From Pseudomonas sp. LFM046 (GTDB taxonomy: Bacteria; Pseudomonadota; Gammaproteobacteria; Pseudomonadales; Pseudomonadaceae), in contig NZ_JYKO02000001.1 of the NCBI RefSeq assembly GCF_000949385.2, positions 3,212,648-3,276,647 on the forward strand: 64,000 nucleotides of DNA. The letters are read 5' to 3'. Below are positions 26,568 to 35,999 of this stretch, piece by piece. The position numbers and the translations under genes were made by a program. A model generated the notes under the pieces. The model was not told the origin of the DNA. It searched no databases and worked only from the letters and a program-made list of their open reading frames with translations. Position 1 is the stretch's first letter; each line of letters begins with the position of its first letter.

Positions 26568-27776
26568 ATGTCTGCCTCTTCCGCAGCTCCGATGGGAGTT
26601 TCCAATCGCCTTGTCACCCTGATGGCCGCGTGCTGCGCGCTGGCCGTATCGACTATCTACTACCACCAGCCGCTGTTGCCGCAGATGGCCGCGTCGTTTG
26701 GCCTGGCGCCGACGCAGGCCGGCCTGGTCGCCACGTTGACGCAGCTTGGCTATGCGGCGGGCCTGCTGCTCATCGTACCGCTCGCCGATTGCCGGCAGCC
26801 ACGCCAGCTCGCGCTGCTGGCCATCGCTGCGAATGCCGTCGCCTTGATCCTCTGCGCCGTGGCGCCGAGCTTCACAGTGCTGTGCGTGAGCAGCCTCCTG
26901 GTCGGCGTGACGGCGATCACTGCGCAGATCATCATTCCCGCCCTGTCGGGGTTGGCCACTCCGGCTGAGCGCGGCCGCATCGTCGGCAGCCTGCTCAGTG
27001 GCCTCTCGGCAGGCCTTTTGCTGGCGCGCACAATCGGGGGTTTCGTCGGTGCGCACACGGGGTGGCGAGCCGTCTTCGTACTGGCCTCGCTCATCGATGC
27101 CTTGCTGCTGGTCATCGTTGCCAAGAACCTGGCCACCACCACGAGCCTGACGACGATCAGCTATGCCCGGCTCCTGCGTTCGCTGGGCAGCCTGGTCCGC
27201 GAGGAAGGAATACTGCGTTACTGCGCGGCGAGCGGCCTGCTGATGTTCGCCGCGTTCAGCGCGCTGTGGGCCTCGCTTGCCGCGCTGCTGGCACAACCAC
27301 CCTACGAGTTCGACTCCGCCACCATCGGCCTGTTTGGCCTGGTCGCACTGCTGGGCATCGTCGTGTCACCACATATCGGCGCACTGGCCGATCGTCTGGG
27401 CAAACGCACCATGGTCCTCGCTGGCGCGATGGCCCTCGCCGTGGGTTTCGCCTTCATCGCCGCGGGCGGACAAAGTCTTGGCTGGCTGATTGTCGGCATG
27501 GTGCTGCTCGACTTCGGCAGTCGTGCCGGGCTGGTTGCCAACCAGGCACGCGTATTCACCCTGCGTCCCGAGGCCCGAAGCCGGCTCAATACCGTATTCA
27601 TGGGATCGTATTTCCTGGGCGGAGCGATCGGCGCCGCATTGGGGAACTACGGCGTACACCGGGCAGGCTGGAACGGTCTTGCCGCTGTTGGCATCCTGCT
27701 GTCCTGTGCGGCCACGGTGATCAATGCCCTTTCTCCCCGTGAGTCGAGCGCGACGATCGCCGAGGTTCGCCCATGA
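26568..27776 (+). CDS. MFS transporter
   Basis: A 402-aa 12-TM permease. The N-terminal helix is followed by YYHQPLLPQMA and the A-motif-like loop VPLADCRQPRQLAL (between TM2 and TM3), then IGALADRLGKRTMVL as the equivalent loop in the second half. This arrangement fits the DHA1-type drug/sugar exporters. It is 12 bp downstream of the isochorismatase gene, and both appear to be under HxlR control. A degraded AraC-type fragment overlaps its 3' end on the opposite strand. Confidence 0.88.
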   Translation: MSASSAAPMGVSNRLVTLMAACCALAVSTIYYHQPLLPQMAASFGLAPTQAGLVATLTQLGYAAGLLLIVPLADCRQPRQLALLAIAANAVALILCAVAPSFTVLCVSSLLVGVTAITAQIIIPALSGLATPAERGRIVGSLLSGLSAGLLLARTIGGFVGAHTGWRAVFVLASLIDALLLVIVAKNLATTTSLTTISYARLLRSLGSLVREEGILRYCAASGLLMFAAFSALWASLAALLAQPPYEFDSATIGLFGLVALLGIVVSPHIGALADRLGKRTMVLAGAMALAVGFAFIAAGGQSLGWLIVGMVLLDFGSRAGLVANQARVFTLRPEARSRLNTVFMGSYFLGGAIGAALGNYGVHRAGWNGLAAVGILLSCAATVINALSPRESSATIAEVRP

Positions 27777-27952
27777 GCCATTCGAAGGCGATGCTGCGGC
27801 GCACCTCATCCTTGAGTTCCTGAAAGAAAAACCCCTCGCGCTGCAGTTGGCGGCGAAAACTGGCGATGCTCATCCCATGCTCGTTCGTCATCTGCAATGT
27901 TCGCTTCTGGCCGCCCGATGCCATTGGCAATCTGACCCAACACACACCTCAG
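27775..27952 (-). pseudogene. AraC-family regulator remnant (frameshifted C-terminal HTH)
   Basis: On the minus strand, GMSIASFRRQLQREGFFFQ and ELKDEVRRSIAFEWL (27775-27879) match the second helix-turn-helix region of AraC regulators (GMS-R-LQRRL-EG-SFQ-L-D-VR). Just upstream, in another frame (27895-27952), LRCVLGQIANGIGRPEANIA resembles the linker before that HTH, so a frameshift separates the two. The N-terminal domain and the last HTH helix are missing. It reads as a decayed regulator, possibly once linked to the alcohol dehydrogenase downstream. The rest of the 350-bp gap to 28126 holds nothing else. Confidence 0.6.
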
Positions 27953-28126
27953 GGGATCTGGTTGGAATGGCCCGGTCGTAGAACGACCCACGGATTCGCC
28001 CTCACGGTAAGCTGCCTAGGTATTTCACAGCGAGAATGGGAGTGTCGACGGCCAGCGATTTGCACCTTGGCCGGCGGCTCCCGTCCTTCATTACGGTCTA
28101 CTGATTGTGCTTCGAGGAAGATGGGC

Positions 28127-29176
28127 TCACCCGGCCAGGCTGGTGTTATCCATAACGAACCGGTACTTCACCTCCCCGTGCAGCATTCGCTCATAGGCCT
28201 CATTGATCTGCTCGGCGCGGATCAGCTCGATGTTCGCGACGATTCCGTGCTCGGCGCAGAAATCGAGCATCTCCTGGGTTTCGGCAATGCCACCGATCAT
28301 CGAGCCGGCCAGCGTGCGGCGTTTCATGATCAGGTTGAAGACATTGACTGCGGGATGCGGTGAGGCCGGCGCACCCACCAGGGTCATGGCTCCATCGCGT
28401 TTGAGCAGGACCAGGAAGGCATCCAGATCATGGGGCGCCGCCACGGTGTTGAGGATGAAGTCGAAGCTCTTTGTATGGGCCGCCATCTGGCTGGCGTCTC
28501 GGGAAACCACCACCTCGTTTGCGCCCAGCTCCAAGGCCGCTTCGCGCTTGCTCTCGGACGTGGTGAAGGCCACCACATGAGCTCCCATCGCGTGGGCCAG
28601 CTTGATGCCCATGTGGCCGAGGCCGCCGATGCCGACCACGCCGACTTTCTTGCCGGGCCCGGCTTTCCAGTAACGCAGCGGCGAGTAGGTGGTGATGCCT
28701 GCGCACAGCAGCGGCGCGACCGCAGCCAATTGCTCCTCGGGGTGGCCGATGCGCAGGACATAGCGTTCGTGCACGACAATCGCCTGGGAATAGCCACCCA
28801 GCGTCCAGCCCGGCGCATCCGGGGTTGGGAAGTTGTAAGTGCCGATCATGTCGTCGCAATAATTCTCCAGCCCGGCGTCGCAGTCGTCGCAGTGCTTGCA
28901 GCTGTCGACGATGCAGCCAACGCCGACCAGGTCGCCCGGCTTGAAGGACGAAACATGGGCGCCGACCTGAGTCACCCGACCGACGATTTCATGGCCAGGA
29001 ACGCAGGGATATTGCGTGCCTTCCCACTCGGAGCGCACCTGGTGCAGGTCCGAGTGGCAAATGCCACAGAATGCGATTTCGATCTGCACATCGTGGGCGC
29101 CCGGTGCGCGTCGGGTGATGCGCAGCGGCTCCAGGGGCTGGTGGCCCGCGTGGGCGCCGTAAGCATTGATTTTCAT
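28127..29176 (-). CDS. Zinc-dependent alcohol dehydrogenase (YahK-like)
   Basis: A 349-aa medium-chain dehydrogenase of the cinnamyl-alcohol/YahK type that reduces a range of aldehydes with NADPH. The catalytic zinc site is visible as GICHSDLH and GHEIVG (C, H and E ligands). The structural zinc has four Cys in CKHCDDCDAGLENYC. The nucleotide motif is GIGGLGHMG. The ATG at 29176 (MKINAYGAH) has GGAG 9 nt upstream and is preferred to an earlier start. It is followed on the same strand by nothing in frame; an SDR gene lies 217 bp upstream in the same direction. Confidence 0.92.
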   Translation of the reverse strand: MKINAYGAHAGHQPLEPLRITRRAPGAHDVQIEIAFCGICHSDLHQVRSEWEGTQYPCVPGHEIVGRVTQVGAHVSSFKPGDLVGVGCIVDSCKHCDDCDAGLENYCDDMIGTYNFPTPDAPGWTLGGYSQAIVVHERYVLRIGHPEEQLAAVAPLLCAGITTYSPLRYWKAGPGKKVGVVGIGGLGHMGIKLAHAMGAHVVAFTTSESKREAALELGANEVVVSRDASQMAAHTKSFDFILNTVAAPHDLDAFLVLLKRDGAMTLVGAPASPHPAVNVFNLIMKRRTLAGSMIGGIAETQEMLDFCAEHGIVANIELIRAEQINEAYERMLHGEVKYRFVMDNTSLAG

Positions 29177-29393
29177 TGAAGGAAGCTCCTGCACCGCATG
29201 AGAAAAAGTTGTCGAGGGAGGCTGTCAGGGGAATGGCCGATAGGATTTGCAGGGTATGCGGCCCGTCCGGTTCTCCGCCCGGGCCCAAGCAAAGTCGATC
29301 GAGGTGGTGCGATCCGCTACGAAAGGACGTGCGAGGTGGCCGCCACCTACCGTTTGGGGCGCAGACCTGATCAAGCCCCGGAAGCAGTGCCCG

Positions 29394-30158
29394 TCAGCGC
29401 ATGATGAGGCCGCCGTCGACGGAGATGGATTGACCTGTCACATAGCTGGAGGCCGAACTGCAAAGCCACAGCACAACGTCGGCGATTTCCTCGGGGCGAC
29501 CGTGGCGGTGCATCGGAATGGCGGGCAGCATGGCGTCCAATGCTTCCTTCTGGCCGGCGGCAACCATTTGATCAACCATCGGCGTCCAGATCAGGCCAGG
29601 GCAGACCGCGTTTACCCGGATGTTTCGAGTCGCATACTCCAGCGCGGCGCTTTTGGTCAGACCGAGAACACCGTGTTTGGCAGCGTGGTAGGTTCCACGT
29701 TCAGCCCCGCCCACCAAACCGCCCAGGGAAGAACAGTTAACGATTGCCCCACTGCCTTGCTGACGCATCTGAAGCAACTCGTACTTCATGCAGGCCCAGA
29801 TGCCCCGCAGGTTCACCGAGTTCACGCGGTCGAAATCCTCGAACGAAGTGTCTGCAGTTTCGGCAAGAACGTTCTGCACACCCGCATTGTTGAAGGCCAC
29901 ATCAAGGCGACCAAATGTCGCGACGGTTTCTTTTACCATCGCTTCGACTTCACCGAGATCGGCTACATCGCAACGGATACCGATAGCTTTGTAGCCGGCC
30001 GTGGCAAGTTCTGCTGCCGCAGCGCGCGCGCCTTCACCATTCACGTCTGCCAATGCCACCGATGCGCCTGCCTGCGCAAAAGCTTTCGCGGTTGCCAGTC
30101 CAATACCCGACGCCGCGCCAGTTACCAAGGCGACTTGGTTTTCAAACGAAATGTTCAT
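29394..30158 (-). CDS. Short-chain dehydrogenase/reductase
   Basis: A 254-aa classical SDR. The cofactor motif is TGAASGIG (14-21), then NNAG, Ser in NCSSLGG, the catalytic Y-H-A-A-K, and the C-terminal ITGQSISVDGG equivalent (VTGQSISVDGG). The acidic residue after the second strand (ADVN) suggests NAD preference. It is the middle gene of a minus-strand run: hydrolase, SDR, alcohol dehydrogenase. Together these could process an aldehyde/alcohol substrate, but no named pathway is evident. Confidence 0.92.
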   Translation of the reverse strand: MNISFENQVALVTGAASGIGLATAKAFAQAGASVALADVNGEGARAAAAELATAGYKAIGIRCDVADLGEVEAMVKETVATFGRLDVAFNNAGVQNVLAETADTSFEDFDRVNSVNLRGIWACMKYELLQMRQQGSGAIVNCSSLGGLVGGAERGTYHAAKHGVLGLTKSAALEYATRNIRVNAVCPGLIWTPMVDQMVAAGQKEALDAMLPAIPMHRHGRPEEIADVVLWLCSSASSYVTGQSISVDGGLIMR

Positions 30159-30226
30159 GATGTCGATTACTCAAGCTAGAAGAAGTGGGGTTGCGAGCGA
30201 TTCGGCGCTTCTCCGCCAAGCGCCCG

Positions 30227-31249
30227 CTATAGATTCTTGCCAAAGAATTCCGCCAGTTTTTCTACGGCTGGATTCACATACTCGGGCTGGTCATACAGGT
30301 CGAAGTGCGAGGCACCAGGAACAATCATCAGCTCCTTGGGCTGGAGCGATTTTGAGAATGCTGCTTCGCTGAATTTGCGGGTTTCGGCGTTCTCCCCTGC
30401 GATCAGCAGTACCGGGCGGGGTGAGATCAGCTCCATGTGCTCCAGCGGGTAATACGCGATGTGCAGTCCTGGAGTTGTCACCACGTAGCGGTTACGAGCA
30501 TTCGGATGCGCGCCGCGCGGTGTGAGGTAGTACTCGGTGGCCTCGCGAATGAATTGGGGGGTAGCTGCGTTCACTTCTTCCCGAGGCGGCAGAAGCTGTT
30601 GAACGAGCACTGGGGCACCGGCAGCCTCCTTGTTCAGTTGCGCAGCGACATGCTCCAGGAGTTTCTGGCGATCGCTGGCCGACACTGGCAAGCCTTCGAT
30701 GCCGTTACGGGTTGCGTCACCTATGTCATACGCAACAACACCCGCCACCGCCTTCACGCGCAGATCGGTCTGAGCTTCATTCAAGGCGTAGCCGCCGCCG
30801 GCGCACACACCCATGGCGCCGATGCGACTCGCATCGACCTCAGCGAGGCTGGCCAGGTAGCCCACGGCACTGCGAATGTCCTGAACGCGTTCCGCAGGGT
30901 CTTCCAGGTCACGCGGTTTGCCGCCGCTTTCACCGTGATGGGAGGCGTCAAACGCCAGGGTCACGAAGCCCTTTTTGGCCAGTTGCTGTGCATACAGCCC
31001 AGAGGTCTGCTCCTTCACGCCACCCCATGGGTGGGCCACGACAATCGCGGGGTATTTCTTGCTCCGGTCATACTCGACGGGCAGATAAAGATTCCCCGCC
31101 ATTCGTACGTCACCACTGATGAACGTGACCTTCTGTGAGCCAACCACGTTGGCTCCTTTTGCCACCGATGTGGCGTGTGCTTCTCCTGCCATAACCGGTA
31201 GAGCGATCGCGATGGCCGCTGACTTCAGCGCGTTTTTCAACGTCGACAT
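30227..31249 (-). CDS. Secreted dienelactone-hydrolase-like alpha/beta hydrolase
   Basis: A 340-aa hydrolase with an N-terminal export signal (about 1-27, ending GEAHA). The nucleophile elbow G-V-C-A-G-G carries Cys, as in dienelactone hydrolases. The oxyanion region is AHPWGG and the catalytic His is in PGASHFDLYD. The family includes peptidase- or DLH-type enzymes frequently co-located with aldehyde/alcohol dehydrogenases and LysR genes. It diverges from a pair of LysR genes. The periplasmic substrate is unknown. Confidence 0.88.
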   Translation of the reverse strand: MSTLKNALKSAAIAIALPVMAGEAHATSVAKGANVVGSQKVTFISGDVRMAGNLYLPVEYDRSKKYPAIVVAHPWGGVKEQTSGLYAQQLAKKGFVTLAFDASHHGESGGKPRDLEDPAERVQDIRSAVGYLASLAEVDASRIGAMGVCAGGGYALNEAQTDLRVKAVAGVVAYDIGDATRNGIEGLPVSASDRQKLLEHVAAQLNKEAAGAPVLVQQLLPPREEVNAATPQFIREATEYYLTPRGAHPNARNRYVVTTPGLHIAYYPLEHMELISPRPVLLIAGENAETRKFSEAAFSKSLQPKELMIVPGASHFDLYDQPEYVNPAVEKLAEFFGKNL

Positions 31250-31505
31250 TTCATGCCTCTCAACGATATTCGAGACGCTTGGAACTCCTCACCGCCGCTG
31301 AACCGCACGTGGCGGACCAGCATCGTTCAGCACACTGGCTTCTGCTGTCGTGATGAGACTTTAAGTCGCCGCTTGGCTATCGAGTAGACTGGATAATGGG
31401 CATTCCAATATAAGATTCACTCATCAATTGGTTTCGCCTCGATCGGAGGGTTGCAGTACGCGTTGAAGCGAAACCATCATTCCCAGCGCCCAGTGAGGTT
31501 CACCT

Positions 31506-32399
31506 ATGCGGCGTGATCACATCAGTGACCTTCTGATTTTCGTAACGGTTGCCAGGGCGCGGAGCTTTACTCGTGCTGCAGCCTCGATGCGCACCACTCA
31601 GCCCGCCTTGAGCCTGGCCGTTCGGGAATTGGAGGAACGGTTGGGGGTCGAGTTGCTAGCGCGCAGCCCGCGAGGCGTTTCGCCAACGGAGGCCGGACAA
31701 AGACTGTTGGATCGGCTCGCCCCGGAATTTGATGAAATCGAGAACGAGCTTCAGTCACTGCGAGAACTTCGTGAGGAAGCCGTCGGGACGATCCGAATAA
31801 CGGCGATTGACTACGCGATTCGAAGCACCCTCTGGCCCAAGCTTGCAAAGTTTCTTCCCGCGTACCCGAAGCTCAACGTCGAGCTGATCAATGAATACGA
31901 AAGCGTTGATATCGCAGCACGGGGCTACGATGCGGGCGTACGGTTCGGTCAGGAGCTCGCCAAAGACATGATCTCTGTGCGGATTGGCCCGGACGTGCAG
32001 AACAGGGTGGTCGGAACCCCGGGCTATTTTGAAGGCAGACAACGCCCCCGGACGCCAGCCGATCTCACATCCCATGTCTGCATCAACCTCCGCACGTCTA
32101 CCTATGGAGGTCTCTATGAGTGGGAGTTCGTCAAGGGCAAACAGACGATCAATGCCCGCGTGAACGGCGCGGTCACATTCAACAACGCCTACGACATCTT
32201 CGAGGCAGCGAAAGCAGGCTTCGGATTAGCCTATCTTCCGGAAGATTTGGTTCGCCCATGCATCGCGGAGGGCTCACTGATTTCCGTCTTGGAGGATTGG
32301 TGCCCCGTTTGGCCCGGACTCCATCTCTACTATCCCAATCGACACCAGCATTCGCGTGCGATGTCCCTTTTGGTTGAGGCCTTACGGCACAAACCATGA
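31506..32399 (+). CDS. LysR-family regulator, first of a tandem pair
   Basis: A 297-aa regulator with winged HTH (SFTRAAASMRTTQPALSLAVRELEERLGVELL) and a PBP2 effector domain (AARGYDAGVRFGQELAKDM). It diverges from the hydrolase-SDR-alcohol dehydrogenase genes. It has the same length and much of the same sequence pattern as the next gene, which begins 15 bp after its stop. It is a likely regulator of the divergent genes. Confidence 0.92.
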   Translation: MRRDHISDLLIFVTVARARSFTRAAASMRTTQPALSLAVRELEERLGVELLARSPRGVSPTEAGQRLLDRLAPEFDEIENELQSLRELREEAVGTIRITAIDYAIRSTLWPKLAKFLPAYPKLNVELINEYESVDIAARGYDAGVRFGQELAKDMISVRIGPDVQNRVVGTPGYFEGRQRPRTPADLTSHVCINLRTSTYGGLYEWEFVKGKQTINARVNGAVTFNNAYDIFEAAKAGFGLAYLPEDLVRPCIAEGSLISVLEDWCPVWPGLHLYYPNRHQHSRAMSLLVEALRHKP

Positions 32400-32414
32400 C
32401 GGCGGAGAATCCCT

Positions 32415-33308
32415 ATGCCGGGTGAAAGCTTTCGCGACATCCTCGACTTCATAGCCGTTGCCAACGAGCGAAGCTTCACACGCGCCGCCGCTCATCTTGG
32501 CGTGTCTCAGTCCGCGCTCAGTCATACCATCCGCTCACTTGAGGCAAGGTTGGGGTTGCGACTACTGACGCGCACTACTCGCAGCGTGTCGCTGACCGAA
32601 GCTGGGGAACGATTGATCCGGCGAATTGGGCCTCGCCTCCAAACCATAACGGATGAATTGGCAGCCTTTGAGGAGCTACGTAGCGAGCCGGCCGGAACCG
32701 TGCGTATCGCCGCGTCAGATTTTGCGGCGAAGAACATCCTTTGGCCAAAGCTGTCTCCGCTGCTGCTCCAGCACCCCGATGTCCGAATCGACCTCGTCAT
32801 TGAACAGCGAGCAGTGGACATAGTGGCCGAGCACTTCGACGCCGGTGTTCGCTTTGGTGACCAGGTTTCCCAGGGTTTGCTGGCCTCTCGAATCTCATCG
32901 GATTTCCGAATGGCGATTGTGGGAGCGCCCGAGTACCTGCACAAACGCAAACGCCCCAAGAATCCGTCAGATTTGACCCATCACGCCGGTATCAACCTCT
33001 GCATTTCGAATGCCGGCGAGGCGCAGGCCTGGACATTGCAAAAAGGCGATCAGCAGCTCCAGGTGCGAGTACATGGCTCATGGATGTTCAATGGCAGCTA
33101 TCCCGCGCTCGAGGCGGCGCTCGCAGGGTTTGGCTTGGCCTATCTACCAGAACCGCTAGTGCGCGCTCATATTGAAGATGGCAGTCTCTTTCCCGTTTTA
33201 ACAGACTGGTGGCCCACTGTGCCTGGCTTGCATATTTGCTTTGCAAAGCAGCGCCAGTCCTGGCCGGCGCTCTCTTTGATAGTTGAAGCGCTTCGGTATC
33301 GAAGCTAA
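32415..33308 (+). CDS. LysR-family regulator, second of a tandem pair
   Basis: A 297-aa regulator with HTH (SFTRAAAHLGVSQSALSHTIRSLEARLGLRLL) and an effector domain. It shares with its neighbour the same length, AVDIVAEHFDAGVRFGDQ versus SVDIAARGYDAGVRFGQE, and the final FGLAYLPE-DLVR / EPLVR and SLIVEALR / SLLVEALR segments, indicating an old duplication. GGCGGAGAATCCCT precedes the start. The pair is probably co-transcribed; separate effectors may have evolved. Confidence 0.92.
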   Translation: MPGESFRDILDFIAVANERSFTRAAAHLGVSQSALSHTIRSLEARLGLRLLTRTTRSVSLTEAGERLIRRIGPRLQTITDELAAFEELRSEPAGTVRIAASDFAAKNILWPKLSPLLLQHPDVRIDLVIEQRAVDIVAEHFDAGVRFGDQVSQGLLASRISSDFRMAIVGAPEYLHKRKRPKNPSDLTHHAGINLCISNAGEAQAWTLQKGDQQLQVRVHGSWMFNGSYPALEAALAGFGLAYLPEPLVRAHIEDGSLFPVLTDWWPTVPGLHICFAKQRQSWPALSLIVEALRYRS

Positions 33309-33487
33309 CCGGCGTTCCGTCTAAGCGGCGACCCTCGAACCGCAATTGCTGGACAGCCCTCAACGCATGCCCAACAAGCGGATGTCCGTTTCCGACCCAA
33401 TATAGCTGCCGCTCGCGAACGGCAGCGCAGACCATAGACAAGCTGCTAGCGGCTTCATATCTCCGCATAGCCCACGTCGCTAAGGAA

Positions 33488-34879
33488 TCAGGAGCGAGAT
33501 TGGAATTGATGTTGCTTGATTGAGAGCCGGCTGTTCACCATGCAGTAGAGTGCCCCGGCGAGTACCAAGCCCACAGCCCAACTGATGTCCGCCCCTAGCC
33601 AGTCCACTACAAAGCCGGTGTAGAACGACAGCTTCATGAACGGGATCGTGCCGACGATCGAGACGGCGTACACCGCTAGCGTTCGTCGATTGAAGCGCCC
33701 GTACCGACCTTTAGAGTCATACAGCTCGCCCACCTCATAGTGACCGCGACACACCCAGTAGTAGTCAGCCAGATTGATCGCACTCCAGGGGATCAGCAGA
33801 TAGAGCTGTCCAATCAAAATGTCTGCAAAGAAGGTGTCAAACCGATACTGGGTGGCGATGGCGATCAGGGTTGCGGCTACGGTCAGCACTGCCATCACCA
33901 ACGCTTTTGCAGAAGCGGTGACGTATCGCAGCCCACCAAAGGCTCCGAAGATCGTCACCGAAGACATGTAGGCGCTGTACAGGCAGAGCACGTTGTACTG
34001 GATCACCCCGAGCGCGATCACGCCCAACGCCAAGGGTGCCCACGGGCCGAACAGCGTGGCAATTGCGGTTGCCGGGTCATGCCCAAGCGCTGCTGGGATC
34101 GCAACGGCCACTAGAGCGCCCAAGGCCATCATGGCGAAAGAGCCTAGCGCGCAGCCGCAGTAAGTTGTCCAGAACGTGGCGCGTGTGCTGACATGGGCCG
34201 GAAGGTAACGCGAGTAATCCGCCACGTAGGGGCCGTAACCCAATGTCCAGGATGCCGCCTGCGCAACCACCAGGTTAAAGGCGATCAGCGAAAAGCCCTC
34301 GCCTGTTGCCGTTGTCGATATCGCGTCGCTGGGGTGTAGCAGGATCAAAGCCAGCGCGCTGGCAAATACCAGCGTTGACATCAGGCTCATCCACGCCCCT
34401 AGACGGTGGATCAGCTCGTAGCCTACGAAACCGATAATGAAGGTCAGAATGCCCACCGCCACGATGGCCTGGTCATCGCTGATGGGTACCAGTGCCTTCA
34501 AGGCATCGCGCATCAGGACGCCACTGGCGGCCAGGAATAGCACCGCCGCCGTGACCATTACCAGTAAGGGAATCGCAGCGCCATAGACACCGAATTGTGC
34601 GCGGCTCTGAATCATCTGCGGGACGCCTAAATGCGGGCCCTGGGCGGAGTGTGCGGCCATGAAGATGGTGCCGACGAGATTGCCGATCAGCAGGCCGAGC
34701 AATGTCCAGGCGAAGCTCAATCCTGAGGCGATACCCAGCGTACCGACCATCAGAGCAGTCACTTGGAAATTGGAGCTGAACCAGATAGTGAACAACCGTC
34801 TGGGTGTGCCATAGCGCTCAGCGTGAGGGACAAACTCGATACTTCGCTTTTCAAGCTTCACGACCGTCTCCTGATTCAT
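33488..34879 (-). CDS. NCS1-family permease, end of the quaternary-amine cluster
   Basis: A 463-aa 12-TM permease. GVPQMIQSRAQFGVYG and YGPYVADYSRYLP are NCS1 hallmarks, as in the copy at 21129. The two share motif order but differ in the termini. It lies downstream of cbcX on the same strand. NCS1 substrates include nucleobases and some vitamins; there is no established link to carnitine. Its inclusion in the cluster is based on strand and proximity, with a 175-bp gap. Confidence 0.88.
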   Translation of the reverse strand: MNQETVVKLEKRSIEFVPHAERYGTPRRLFTIWFSSNFQVTALMVGTLGIASGLSFAWTLLGLLIGNLVGTIFMAAHSAQGPHLGVPQMIQSRAQFGVYGAAIPLLVMVTAAVLFLAASGVLMRDALKALVPISDDQAIVAVGILTFIIGFVGYELIHRLGAWMSLMSTLVFASALALILLHPSDAISTTATGEGFSLIAFNLVVAQAASWTLGYGPYVADYSRYLPAHVSTRATFWTTYCGCALGSFAMMALGALVAVAIPAALGHDPATAIATLFGPWAPLALGVIALGVIQYNVLCLYSAYMSSVTIFGAFGGLRYVTASAKALVMAVLTVAATLIAIATQYRFDTFFADILIGQLYLLIPWSAINLADYYWVCRGHYEVGELYDSKGRYGRFNRRTLAVYAVSIVGTIPFMKLSFYTGFVVDWLGADISWAVGLVLAGALYCMVNSRLSIKQHQFQSRS

Positions 34880-35054
34880 TAATCAGATTATTGTTTTGTG
34901 ATTGAGGGCTCGTCGGGCTGCCCACGAACACCTCGTAGCTACTAACGACCCACCCGAGCAGCGGTTCGTCTAGCCAGTGATTGGAGATGGAGAATGTGCG
35001 CTGGCGGCCTTTTTCGGACCGCCAAGCGTCCCTTTGTACGGGAGAGAGCGGGGA

Positions 35055-35999
35055 TTACAGGCCGATGTGTCTCTTCACTGCGGTGGCACCGTCCTGGCCA
35101 TCGAAGGTGGTGACGCCGGCGAGCCACTTGTCCAGCATGGCCGGGTTGGCCTTGAGCCAGGTGGTGGCGACCTTCACCGGGTCTTCCTTCTCGAGGATCT
35201 TCTCCATCAACTGGCTTTCCATCTCGACATTGAACTGCAGGTTGTTCAGCAGCTTGCCGACGTTGGCGCAACGCTGTTCATAGTCCGACGGGACCACGGT
35301 AAACACCTTGGCGGCGCCGTAGTCCGGGCCGAACAGGTCATCACCGCCCTTGAGGTAGGTAATGTCGTACTGGGTGTTCATCGGGTGCGGGGCCCAGGCG
35401 AGGAACACCACCGGCTCCTGCTTTTTCACCGCGCGCTGCACCTGGACCAACATGCCGGCCTCGGACGACTCGATCATGCGGAATCCGTTCAGGCCGAACT
35501 GGTTCTCCTTGATCATCTTGTCGATCAGCCCATTCCCTTCGTTACCCGGCTCGATGCCGTAGATCTTGCCGCCGAGCTGATCCTTGAACTTGGCGATGTC
35601 CTGGAAGCTCTTAAGGCCGGCGTTAGCCGCGTAGGTGGGGACCGCCAGGGTGTACTTGGCGCCCACCAGGTTAGGAGTGGACAGAACTTTCACACCATCG
35701 CCCTTGGTGAAGGGCTCGATTACTGGATCCATTGAGGGAGACCAGTAGCCGAGGAAGACGTCGATCTGCTTGTTCTTCACCCCAGTAAAGGCGATGGGCA
35801 CCGACGCCATGATCTTGCGAGTTGAGTAGCCCAGCCCTTCAGCCAGAACTGTGGTCATCCCTGTGGTGGCTGCGATGTCGGCCCAGCCGATTTCGGCGAA
35901 GCGGATCTGCTTGCAGCTCTGTGGCTCCTGGGCCCAGGCGCTTTGTACTATCGCGCAAACCAAGAAGCCCAGCGCAGCGAGTTTCGTAACGTTATTCAT
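35055..35999 (-). CDS. cbcX: Quaternary-amine ABC transporter substrate-binding protein (CbcX/CaiX-like)
   Basis: A 314-aa periplasmic binding protein with signal peptide (1-23, ending SAWA) and the OpuAC-like fold. Motifs EIGWADIAATT, FLGYWSPSMDP and WAPHPMN supply the aromatic box that binds trimethylammonium groups. It overlaps the permease gene by 8 nt. In Pseudomonas, CbcX (choline), BetX and CaiX (carnitine) are related; sequence alone does not separate them. The neighbouring carnitine genes make carnitine or a related betaine the likely ligand. Its ATPase partner in this locus is broken. Confidence 0.85.
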   Translation of the reverse strand: MNNVTKLAALGFLVCAIVQSAWAQEPQSCKQIRFAEIGWADIAATTGMTTVLAEGLGYSTRKIMASVPIAFTGVKNKQIDVFLGYWSPSMDPVIEPFTKGDGVKVLSTPNLVGAKYTLAVPTYAANAGLKSFQDIAKFKDQLGGKIYGIEPGNEGNGLIDKMIKENQFGLNGFRMIESSEAGMLVQVQRAVKKQEPVVFLAWAPHPMNTQYDITYLKGGDDLFGPDYGAAKVFTVVPSDYEQRCANVGKLLNNLQFNVEMESQLMEKILEKEDPVKVATTWLKANPAMLDKWLAGVTTFDGQDGATAVKRHIGL

